13,526 nt of DNA from Syntrophaceae bacterium UBA7544 (GTDB lineage: Bacteria; Desulfobacterota; Syntrophia; Syntrophales; Smithellaceae). Both the position numbers and the translations under genes were made by a program. The stretch spans positions 1 through 13,526 of the forward strand of contig DLME01000131.1 of NCBI GenBank assembly GCA_002479215.1, written 5' to 3'. Shown piece by piece: positions 1 through 6,452 of the stretch. Below the pieces are notes generated by a model. That model made no database searches, had not been told where the DNA came from, and saw nothing but the letters and a program-made list of their open reading frames with translations. Each line of letters starts with the position of its first letter. Position 1 is the first letter of the stretch.

Positions 1-1415
1 TAACTGAACGCGTCACAGGTAACGGCCTGAATCTGGGACCTAAGAGAATTTTCCGCCTGCTGATCTTTATTTTTGGGCATACGATAGGTAAGCCCGGCTG
101 TATGATCGGCGCCCATCGGGCTGGTAAAATAGGTCATACCTGTTCCTTTAACCGATCTTGGGTCGTGTGCCGGTATGGCTTGACCTTTAAATGCCGGTAC
201 ACGGCTAATGTTCAGATATTTGGCGGTAGCGACCACGCCGTTTCCCAGTGCAACACCCAATGGGGTTGCCTTTTCGATTTCCTCGAAAAGCTTTACAGCT
301 GATTTCTCATCGCCCCATTTCATTTTGTGGGCTTCAGCCGCGACACCGAGCGCGCTTCCTGTTTCGACTCCGTCGACACCTAAATCATCGCACATGAATT
401 TTAGTTTGGCGATGGCGTCGTTATCGGTGATGCCCAGGTTCGTTCCCAGAAGGGCAATCGTTTCGTATTCATAAGCGCCACAAAGACGTTTTCCGTCTTT
501 ATCGGGATAAATGATGGAACACTGAACAAGACAGCCGGGCATACAGCCGTGCATTTTCCCCCCGCGTTCAAAAAGAATTTTCTGGATGCTGTTGCCGCTG
601 ACGGCAATGAAGTTATCCGGCCGGCCCGAATGGTAATTATTCGCGGGCAGGGTGCCGTGGCTGGCGGAGTTGTTAATCGCAAACGGGGTACCGAATCGTG
701 AATAAAGACTGCAACTGACATCGTGTTTGATGGTATCAGCCCACGATCTGACGGCTTTCCGAAATTCTTCGGGATGGGCAAAATCAACTTGAGCCGTATC
801 TGAGGAATCCAAAATAATCGCCTTTAGTCCTTTTGAGCCCATGACAGCGCCTAAGCCCCCCCTGGCGGCGTTTCGTGATGGGTCTCCGAGTATATCCGTA
901 AGCGAAACCGACGCGCCTTTATATTTTCTCTCACCCGCGATCCCTGTCGAGATAACGGCTATTTTTTCTGAGTACTTTTTTTGCAGAGCGTTAACCAGAG
1001 CATAATTCTTCATACCGCGGTATTCGTCAGCAGGAATTAATAGCGCCTTATCTTTCGATATGAACAAACAGTATAACTTATTGTTTTTTGGTAATCCCTG
1101 AACGATAATAGCACGAATTCCCAGTCGATCGAGAATTTGTGCAGCAGGACCGCCGGAGTTTGCCTCCTTTATTCCCATTGTCAGAGGACTTTTGGCGCCG
1201 ATCGATATTCTTCCCAGCTGCGGAGCTTTCGTGCCGGCAAGAGGACCGGCGGCAATAATTAAGTGGTTCTCGGCGCCCAAAGGATCGGCGCTTGACGGAA
1301 CTTCTTTGTTCATAATCTTGGCAATGAGGGCGCTGCCGCCAAGGTATTGCCATTCCTGAGGAAGATTTTCGCTGGTAATCTTCTCATCTTGCATTTTTAC
1401 TCTTAGAATTTTCAT
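1..1415 (-). CDS. aor: Aldehyde ferredoxin oxidoreductase (tungstopterin) family protein, partial (C-terminus beyond window)
   Basis: The frame is open from an ATG at 1415 to the window edge, giving 471 residues of a family that usually has about 600. Family members use a tungsto-bispterin and a [4Fe-4S] cluster to interconvert carboxylic acids and aldehydes with ferredoxin; relatives such as BamB act in benzoyl-CoA reduction. Visible landmarks are LIIAAGPLAGT (residues 52-62), SPLT and ANSGG (76-89), AARGGLGAVMGSKGLKAI (183-200), EYETIALLGTNLGI (316-329) and CDDLGVD (342-348), the last matching the pterin-binding DxxGxD-type motif. Cluster cysteines are C291, C295 and C299, spaced C-x3-C-x3-C rather than the C-x2-C-x3-C of Pyrococcus AOR; the fourth Cys lies in the missing part. 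An in-frame TAG at 1422-1424 rules out a start further upstream. The ribosome site is weak (GGGATAG). It is the last gene seen in the left block, 97 bp after the carboxyltransferase. The family is clear; the substrate is unknown. Confidence 0.9.
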   Translation of the reverse strand, partial: MKILRVKMQDEKITSENLPQEWQYLGGSALIAKIMNKEVPSSADPLGAENHLIIAAGPLAGTKAPQLGRISIGAKSPLTMGIKEANSGGPAAQILDRLGIRAIIVQGLPKNNKLYCLFISKDKALLIPADEYRGMKNYALVNALQKKYSEKIAVISTGIAGERKYKGASVSLTDILGDPSRNAARGGLGAVMGSKGLKAIILDSSDTAQVDFAHPEEFRKAVRSWADTIKHDVSCSLYSRFGTPFAINNSASHGTLPANNYHSGRPDNFIAVSGNSIQKILFERGGKMHGCMPGCLVQCSIIYPDKDGKRLCGAYEYETIALLGTNLGITDNDAIAKLKFMCDDLGVDGVETGSALGVAAEAHKMKWGDEKSAVKLFEEIEKATPLGVALGNGVVATAKYLNISRVPAFKGQAIPAHDPRSVKGTGMTYFTSPMGADHTAGLTYRMPKNKDQQAENSLRSQIQAVTCDAFS

Positions 1416-1436
1416 ATCGATCTATCCCGTGCTGGA

Positions 1437-1451
1437 AATAGTTAGACTATT
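1437..1451. repeat. Perfect inverted repeat upstream of the AOR gene (6-3-6)
   Basis: The plus strand reads AATAGT-TAG-ACTATT, a perfect 6-bp inverted repeat with a 3-bp spacer, between the candidate promoter at 1466-1494 and the ATG at 1415. The position suits an operator, but no regulator is known. A repeat this short could be chance. Confidence 0.3.
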
Positions 1452-1465
1452 CATATGGCAAAAAA

Positions 1466-1494
1466 CCTATATATTCCCATCTGTGAATTGTCCA
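1466..1494 (-). promoter_or_regulatory. Candidate sigma-70-type promoter for the AOR gene
   Basis: On the minus strand TGGACA (1489-1494) and TATAGG (1466-1471) are separated by 17 bp, matching 5/6 and 4/6 of the -35 and -10 consensus. They lie in the 97-bp gap before the AOR ATG and would give a leader of roughly 45 nt. The same gap has a perfect inverted repeat at 1437-1451. This was found by eye only and could be chance in an AT-rich gap; the gene could equally be read through from the upstream operon. Confidence 0.3.
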
Positions 1495-1512
1495 AGGAAA
1501 TCGTGCCGTCAC

Positions 1513-3054
1513 TTAAAGCGGCATATTTCCATGTTTCCTCCAAAGACGAGGTTCATCTCTTTTTCCGTCAAGCATCTTCAGCGCCTTGATGATCGCAGGT
1601 CGGGTTTCTTTGGGCTCGATGACCTGCTCGATGAGCGCATGACCGGCGGCCTGATAGGGTGTGGCAAATGTTTCGACATATTCCGCCATCTTTTTTTTCA
1701 GTGTCTCGGGATCTTCTTTGCGGAAGATTATTCTCGCTGCGCCCTCTGCGCCCATCACGGCGATCTCAGCGCACGGCCAGGCCATCACAATATCCGCCCC
1801 CGATTGGCCGGAGCACATCCCTATATAAGATCCGCCGTAAGCCTTTCTGATCGGAATAGTGATCTTCGGTACGGTCGCCTCCGGGTAAACATACAGCATC
1901 TTGGCTCCATGACGGATAATCCCGCCGAATTCCTGCGCTGTGCCGGGAAGGTACCCGGGCACATCAACAAAGGTCAGGAGAGGCAGATTAAAACAGTCGC
2001 AAAAGCGTATAAATCGCGAAGCCTTATCAGAGGAATTGATGTCCAGGCAGCCGGCGAGCACCTTTGGTTGGTTAGCTATGATCCCCACCGATTGGCCATT
2101 CATGCGGCCGAAACAGGTAATTATGTTTCTTGCGTAAATAGCTTGGCTCTCGTAAATTTCACCATTGTCGACGACCATTCTGATAAGTTTTTTCATATCG
2201 TAGGGGCGGCTGCTTTTATCGGGTACTATTGTGTTTAGTTCCTCATCCATGCGGTCAACGGGGTCAGTGCAGGGAATAATGACGGGAGCTTTCTCTCGAT
2301 TGTTTGAGGGAAGATAACTGAGGAGCTTTTTAATTTGGTCGATACAGTCCTCATCGCTTACTGCAACAAAATGAACGTTCCCGCTCTTTGTGTTATGGGT
2401 CATAGCTCCGCCCAGTTCCGTTGCGCTCACGTCCTCATCCATAACTGTTTTCAGAACCTGGGGTCCGGTGATGAACATCTGAGAGTATTCTTGATCGATC
2501 ATATAAATGAAATCCATCAAGGCCGGTGAATAAACAGCGCCGCCCGCGGAAGGGCCCATGATAGCGCTGATCTGCGGAACGATGCCCGATGCCTTGACAT
2601 TCCTGCTAAAAATATAGCCGTAACCGGCAAGGGAATCCACTCCCTCCTGAATGCGGGCGCCGCCGGAATCGTTAAGTCCCACAATAGGAGCCCCAACTGA
2701 CACGGCTCTATCCATAGCCTTGCAGATCTTTACGGCATGCATCTCGCCCAGTGACCCGCCCATTGCGCTGAAATCCTGTGCAAAGGCGAAAACGGTTCGA
2801 TTATTGATCATACCGTAGCCTGTGACCACACCTTCACCGGGGACTTCCATCTTATCCATTTCGAAATTGGCGCAACGATGTTCGGCAAATTTATCCAACT
2901 CGACAAATGTCGCCGGATCGAAGAGACGTGCCAATCTCTCGCGTGCAGTTAATCGCCCCGTGGCCTTGATTTTTGCAAGTGCTTTTTCGCCGCCGCCTAG
3001 CTCGATTTTCTTTTCCTTGTTCCTCATTAATTTAATTTTTTCTTGCGTACTCAC
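1513..3054 (-). CDS. mmdA: Biotin-dependent acyl-CoA carboxyltransferase, methylmalonyl-CoA decarboxylase alpha / propionyl-CoA carboxylase beta type
   Basis: A 513-residue crotonase-fold carboxyltransferase that moves CO2 between an acyl-CoA and biotin on a partner protein. In decarboxylases this is coupled to a Na+-pumping membrane subunit; in carboxylases, to a biotin carboxylase. The N-half has PGEGVVTGYG (72-81), GGSLGEMHA (99-107), SGGARIQEG (130-138) and GPSAGGAVYSP (167-177). The C-half has the second acyl-CoA-binding half, including NQPKV, VDVPGYLPGT and RKAYGGSY, and it ends in KHGNMPL. Length and this ending closely resemble Veillonella MmdA (about 509 residues, ending KHGNIPL, from memory). 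The start is GTG with GGAGG four bases upstream. It follows etfA by 36 bp. No biotin carrier, biotin carboxylase or membrane beta subunit is in the window, so carboxylase versus decarboxylase and the exact substrate (methylmalonyl/propionyl-CoA is likeliest) are not settled. Confidence 0.92.
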   Translation of the reverse strand: MSTQEKIKLMRNKEKKIELGGGEKALAKIKATGRLTARERLARLFDPATFVELDKFAEHRCANFEMDKMEVPGEGVVTGYGMINNRTVFAFAQDFSAMGGSLGEMHAVKICKAMDRAVSVGAPIVGLNDSGGARIQEGVDSLAGYGYIFSRNVKASGIVPQISAIMGPSAGGAVYSPALMDFIYMIDQEYSQMFITGPQVLKTVMDEDVSATELGGAMTHNTKSGNVHFVAVSDEDCIDQIKKLLSYLPSNNREKAPVIIPCTDPVDRMDEELNTIVPDKSSRPYDMKKLIRMVVDNGEIYESQAIYARNIITCFGRMNGQSVGIIANQPKVLAGCLDINSSDKASRFIRFCDCFNLPLLTFVDVPGYLPGTAQEFGGIIRHGAKMLYVYPEATVPKITIPIRKAYGGSYIGMCSGQSGADIVMAWPCAEIAVMGAEGAARIIFRKEDPETLKKKMAEYVETFATPYQAAGHALIEQVIEPKETRPAIIKALKMLDGKRDEPRLWRKHGNMPL

Positions 3055-3058
3055 GATT

Positions 3059-3063
3059 CCTCC
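3059..3063 (-). promoter_or_regulatory. Ribosome binding site deciding the GTG start of the mmdA-like gene
   Basis: GGAGG on the minus strand sits four bases before the GTG at 3054. The next in-frame ATG, nine codons downstream, has only an A/T-rich stretch ahead of it, so the GTG is the better start. Confidence 0.6.
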
Positions 3064-3090
3064 GAAATTTTGAAATGGGATGTATCCGTA

Positions 3091-4086
3091 TCAGGCAGCT
3101 TTTCCCTTCAGTTTTTCCACCAGAATGGGCAGAGCATCTTTGTAATCGGCAACAAGTCCGAAGTCCGAAACGCGGAAGATATTGGCATCCGGATCTTTGT
3201 TAATGGCGACAATTTTACCGGACCCCAGAATTCCTGTAATGTGCTGAGCAGCACCGGAAATGCCGACAGCAATGTAGAGATCGGGGCTGACAATCTTCCC
3301 GGTTTGTCCTATTTCCATATGATGCGGAACCCATTTTTCATCGACGGGCACGCGCGTGGCGCCAACGGCCGCATTCAGAACTCGTGCGAGTTCACCCAAG
3401 ATCTCAAATCCCTTGGCATCACCGAGACCGCCACCTCCCGCAACGATGATTTTAGCATCTTCCAATCGGATTCCATCTTCCCGGTTTTTTTCGCAATTGA
3501 TCAGTTTAACATTGCCCTGAATTTTAATTTTATCATCTGCTATGGTGACCCTTTCGCCGCTTCGTTTTTCCTGTCTATCCAGGGGCGGCATTGTTTTGGG
3601 CCGGATCGTATCTATTTGTAATCTCCCCAGTGACGACGCAAATATAGCCATGGCCTTTCCACCATAAACGGGCCTTGTCTGAACAAAACAGTTTTTATCA
3701 TTTTCATATTTGACTTCCGTGCAATCCATGCATAATCCCACATCGAGACGAGCGGCCAGACGCGGCGCGACATCGCGTCCGAGATCAGTCTGTCCCATCA
3801 AACAGAGTTCAGGGCTGTTCTTTTTACAGAGTTCTTCTGCTACTGTCGTGATTGTGTCGATATCAAATATCGTGACATTGGGATTTTCGATAACGAAAAC
3901 CCTATCCGCACCGCGACAAAGATTTTTCCAGTCCTGATTTCCGGATGCCACCAGCAACACATCAACGCTTCCACCCAATTCATCAGCGAGCTTTCTTGCC
4001 CCACCTAGTAATTCGCCTGACAGGGAAGTATAACCGCCTTTTTGATCGAGTTCTCCGATAACCAATATTTTTCGTCCATTACTCAT
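3091..4086 (-). CDS. etfA: Electron transfer flavoprotein alpha subunit (EtfA/FixB)
   Basis: A 331-residue cytoplasmic FAD-binding subunit of the ETF heterodimer, which carries electrons from acyl-CoA dehydrogenases. The N-terminal domain begins KILVIGELD (6-14) and contains MGQTDLGRDVAPRLAARL (97-114). The C-terminal FAD domain runs from about 213 and holds AGGGGLGDAKGF (216-227), GATRVPVDEKWVPH (242-255), QTGKIVSPDLYIAVGISG (261-278), AAQHITG (279-285) and INKDPDANIF (295-304), the classic EtfA signature region. Length is normal. The ATG follows GAGG by about eight bases and lies 9 bp after the etfB stop, so the two subunits are co-transcribed. Sequence by eye does not tell whether this is a simple or an electron-bifurcating ETF, although its partnership with FixC/FixX is the Fix-type arrangement. 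Confidence 0.97.
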   Translation of the reverse strand: MSNGRKILVIGELDQKGGYTSLSGELLGGARKLADELGGSVDVLLVASGNQDWKNLCRGADRVFVIENPNVTIFDIDTITTVAEELCKKNSPELCLMGQTDLGRDVAPRLAARLDVGLCMDCTEVKYENDKNCFVQTRPVYGGKAMAIFASSLGRLQIDTIRPKTMPPLDRQEKRSGERVTIADDKIKIQGNVKLINCEKNREDGIRLEDAKIIVAGGGGLGDAKGFEILGELARVLNAAVGATRVPVDEKWVPHHMEIGQTGKIVSPDLYIAVGISGAAQHITGILGSGKIVAINKDPDANIFRVSDFGLVADYKDALPILVEKLKGKAA

Positions 4087-4095
4087 GCTTTTTCC

Positions 4096-4881
4096 TCACT
4101 TCCCCGTCATATTAGCGATGAGGTCGGCAAGCCTGCCCGCAGCTTCTTCGGTGTTTTTTCCCGCAATGAGTTCACACTTCCTCTCGTTGGAGGAGGCGTA
4201 GAGTTTGAGGAGAGGGTTTCTGCCTAAGACTTTCCGATGGTTGTCTCCCAAGTCGCTTTGCGACCAGGATATAATTGATTTTTTGGTTGCATTAATAATG
4301 CCCCATCCGGATGGAATTCGGGGCTTTCCCATCTCAGAGCTCACGGTTACCAGAGCCGGCAAAACCGTTTCGTAAGTTTCATTGCCGTTTGCCGTAATCC
4401 GTTCAATCCTCAGCTTTCCATCCGTAATTTCTATCTTTTTTGCCCTTGTCAGGACCGGGATTCCCAAATATTCGGCCGTCATCGATCCTGTTACCCCGAG
4501 ATCCCAATCGGCCGCCTGACGCCCGCAAATGACAAGGTCATAAGATCCTATTTTTTTGATCGCGCAAGACAGGAGGGATGCTTTGGCGGGTCCATCGAAC
4601 TCCTGCAAACCCTCCACTTTCACGATGACGGCTTCATCAGCACCCATGGCCAGGGCCTTTCTTTGCACATCTTCTCCCGATCCCAGGGTGATGACGGTAA
4701 CCTTACCCTTTTGTTTTTCCTTAATCTGAAGAGCAGCCTCCACAGCTAATGCATCATATGGATTCATGACCGCGGGCATTCCCTCGGGTGGAATCACGCA
4801 GTTCTTTTGCGCATCGATACTAAATTTCATCGGGGGTAAATCCGGATCAAGCACCGGTTTAATACAGACGATTATTTCCAC
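4096..4881 (-). CDS. etfB: Electron transfer flavoprotein beta subunit (EtfB/FixA)
   Basis: A 261-residue ETF beta subunit, which binds the second cofactor (AMP in simple ETFs, a second FAD in bifurcating ones) and docks with dehydrogenases. It begins MEIIVCIKPVLDP and has MNPYDALAVEAAL (39-51), VITLGSG (63-69), ALAMGADEA (76-84) and the family signature ICGRQAADWDLGVTGSMTAEY (about 118-138). I chose the GTG at 4881 because AAGGAG lies seven bases upstream and the protein then begins exactly as family members do; a longer in-frame ATG at 4944 would run into fixX and add a non-homologous tail. The gap to fixX is 14 bp. The W in QAADWD differs from the QAIDGD-type loop I recall from well-known bifurcating EtfBs; I do not read a function into this. 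Confidence 0.96.
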   Translation of the reverse strand: MEIIVCIKPVLDPDLPPMKFSIDAQKNCVIPPEGMPAVMNPYDALAVEAALQIKEKQKGKVTVITLGSGEDVQRKALAMGADEAVIVKVEGLQEFDGPAKASLLSCAIKKIGSYDLVICGRQAADWDLGVTGSMTAEYLGIPVLTRAKKIEITDGKLRIERITANGNETYETVLPALVTVSSEMGKPRIPSGWGIINATKKSIISWSQSDLGDNHRKVLGRNPLLKLYASSNERKCELIAGKNTEEAAGRLADLIANMTGK

Positions 4882-4888
4882 TATCTGT

Positions 4889-4894
4889 CTCCTT
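4889..4894 (-). promoter_or_regulatory. Ribosome binding site fixing the GTG start of etfB
   Basis: AAGGAG on the minus strand, seven bases before GTG at 4881, within the 14-bp gap after the fixX stop. It supports the shorter 261-residue EtfB over an ATG start at 4944 inside fixX. Confidence 0.75.
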
Positions 4895-4895
4895 T

Positions 4896-5165
4896 TTAAC
4901 CGAATTGATAACTTATGCCGAAACCGCCGCGTGGGTTCACCCATTTGATGGCGCCCTTATCGCAGGCGATCCTGCAGCTGCCGCATTCCAGACATCCTTC
5001 ATAGGAAAAGGTAATATGCTGGTCTCTGAGAACGTAGCAATCGGCTGGACAGGTATAAACGCAAACCGTCATGTTGCATTCCCGGCATTTTGATTCATCC
5101 ACGGTAATATGAACTTCCTTGTCGATTTCGAATTTATTCAGGGCTAATTTTTCTTCGACTTTCAC
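4896..5165 (-). CDS. fixX: FixX-like ferredoxin (partner of FixC)
   Basis: An 89-residue iron-sulfur protein that forms the electron-relay partner of FixC, as in FixABCX and in the ETF:quinone oxidoreductase C-terminal domain. It has the family start KLALNKFEID (6-15), the cluster motif CLECGSC (58-64) and the ending NPRGGFGISYQFG (77-89). There are nine cysteines: 27, 30, 35, 39, 43, 58, 61, 64 and 68. C58/C61/C64 with C39 (followed by Pro) match the standard FixX [4Fe-4S] site; C27, C30, C35 and C68 could form another. The start is the GTG at 5165, preceded by AAGGAG at five bases and overlapping the fixC stop as GTGA, which implies translational coupling. An ATG at 5186 is possible but has no ribosome site and would add seven non-family residues. 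It is probably cytoplasmic or membrane-peripheral together with FixC. Confidence 0.94.
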   Translation of the reverse strand: MKVEEKLALNKFEIDKEVHITVDESKCRECNMTVCVYTCPADCYVLRDQHITFSYEGCLECGSCRIACDKGAIKWVNPRGGFGISYQFG

Positions 5166-6442
5166 AGCGACTCCTTTGCCATCCACGCATCTTTCATTAA
5201 TTGCCAGATTGAAATCTTTCCCTTCATTGACCCCATCAGGGTTTTAAATGATCCTTCCCGCACCGTGCCGTCATTCTCGAACATCTTCATTGCCGCCGAG
5301 CAGAGAAGTTCGGGGTATGTGTTGTAAATTCTCTCATTCTCCAAGAATTCCGGCGCCCGTTTGAAGGCATTCAATTCCTTCAGAACAAACCGGCTCTTCA
5401 GAAGCCCTTCATAGTGGTCCAGCGCTTTTGTTGTAAAATCTCCTGCTTTTTTGGCTTTGATCACCGTCTGGGCGGCGGCAACTCCCGAAGCCATGGCGAA
5501 GTTCGCTCCTTCCAGGATCAAGCCCGTCCCCAGAACAAGTCCGGCTGCATCTCCGGTAATGAGAATGCCGTCTTTCGCAAACGTAGGGAGAATTTTTACT
5601 CCCGTTACCGGAATCAGATGGGCGGAATATTCGACCGTCTTGCCCTTGCTGATATATCGCTGGATCAGAGGATGGTTTTTGAAATCCTCCAAAAGGTCCG
5701 ATGCTTTTACTTTTTGTTCGCCGACTGCGGCGAGTTGGACGACAACGCCAACCGATAGACTGTCATGATTCGTATACAAGAATCCGCCCCCGGGAAGACC
5801 GCGGGTGCAAGATCCAATGAACTCCAGGGCGGCCCCTTCGTCATCCTGTAGTCCAAAACGATCCTCAATGACCTCGCGCGGCAGTTGGATTACCTCTTTG
5901 ACCCCCTGCTTCACGTCATGAAGGCCGAATTCCTTGCGTAGTCCCGCTTTAGCAGCGAGAAGTGAATTGGCACCGTCGGCTAGAATAACCACACTGGCGG
6001 GGAAGCTTTCACTTCCCACCTTAACACCGGCGACGGCACCGCCTTCGTAAAGAAAATCGTCCGCTTCGAGGCTGGTGGCGATGATAGCCCCGGCTTGCTC
6101 CGCCTTCTTGGCGAGCCATTGGTCGAATTTCGCCCGCAGAATGATAAAACCGTGGTTTTTGTCTGCCCGGTCCGACCGGAAATCAAACGATAATGATTCG
6201 TGTTCCGTAAGCATGGAAATGGTATGGCGGCTCACGGATCTTTCCACCGGAGCTTCTTTCCAGAAATCAGGAAAAATCTCTTCCATCACGGGGCCGAAAA
6301 AGGCGCCTCCCCACATGTTTTTGGCGCCGGGATATTTTCCGCGCTCCAGAACGAGGACCTGCAAGCCCTCTCTGGCCATTGTATACGCAGTTGCACAACC
6401 GGCGGGTCCTGCTCCTACGACAATCGCATCAAACTTGTCCAT
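5162..6442 (-). CDS. fixC: FixC-type flavoprotein, ETF:quinone oxidoreductase family
   Basis: A 426-residue FAD protein, close to E. coli FixC (about 428). It accepts electrons from reduced ETF and, with FixX, passes them to the quinone pool at the membrane; in Fix bifurcating systems it is the quinone branch. The N-terminal dinucleotide fold has VVGAGPAG (8-15) and VLERG (31-35). ADGANS (155-160) and ITGDAAGLV (295-303) are the second and third FAD contacts, followed by the GLILEGANFAMASG segment (307-320). The ATG at 6442 gives the expected MDKFDAIVVGAG start and follows GAAGGGTG; an upstream in-frame ATG at 6481 would overlap the ACAD1 gene. It starts 10 bp after ACAD1 and ends overlapping fixX by four bases. 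Whether electrons run downhill to quinone or are pushed uphill cannot be told from sequence. Confidence 0.95.
   Translation of the reverse strand: MDKFDAIVVGAGPAGCATAYTMAREGLQVLVLERGKYPGAKNMWGGAFFGPVMEEIFPDFWKEAPVERSVSRHTISMLTEHESLSFDFRSDRADKNHGFIILRAKFDQWLAKKAEQAGAIIATSLEADDFLYEGGAVAGVKVGSESFPASVVILADGANSLLAAKAGLRKEFGLHDVKQGVKEVIQLPREVIEDRFGLQDDEGAALEFIGSCTRGLPGGGFLYTNHDSLSVGVVVQLAAVGEQKVKASDLLEDFKNHPLIQRYISKGKTVEYSAHLIPVTGVKILPTFAKDGILITGDAAGLVLGTGLILEGANFAMASGVAAAQTVIKAKKAGDFTTKALDHYEGLLKSRFVLKELNAFKRAPEFLENERIYNTYPELLCSAAMKMFENDGTVREGSFKTLMGSMKGKISIWQLMKDAWMAKESL
5171..5176 (-). promoter_or_regulatory. Ribosome binding site for fixX inside the end of fixC
   Basis: AAGGAG on the minus strand, encoded within the last codons of fixC and five bases before the fixX GTG at 5165. 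It decides the GTG start and couples translation of fixX to fixC. Confidence 0.7.
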
Positions 6443-6452
6443 AAAACACCCT

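Noticed and set aside
401..1353. Two minus-strand frames (401-787 and 1078-1353) that look like small genes.
   Set aside because: Both are out-of-frame shadows within the AOR gene, whose frame is continuous from 1415 to the window edge with strong family motifs.
1429..2238. A 269-codon plus-strand frame opposite the mmdA-like gene and crossing the AOR promoter gap.
   Set aside because: It is fully antisense to a clear family member and shows no recognisable domain.
4096..4944. A longer EtfB starting at ATG 4944.
   Set aside because: It would overlap fixX by about 49 bases and add a 21-residue tail unlike EtfB; the GTG at 4881 has a good ribosome site.
4896..5186. An ATG start for fixX at 5186.
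   Set aside because: The GTG at 5165 has AAGGAG five bases upstream, overlaps the fixC stop as GTGA and gives a family-like N-terminus; the ATG has no ribosome site.
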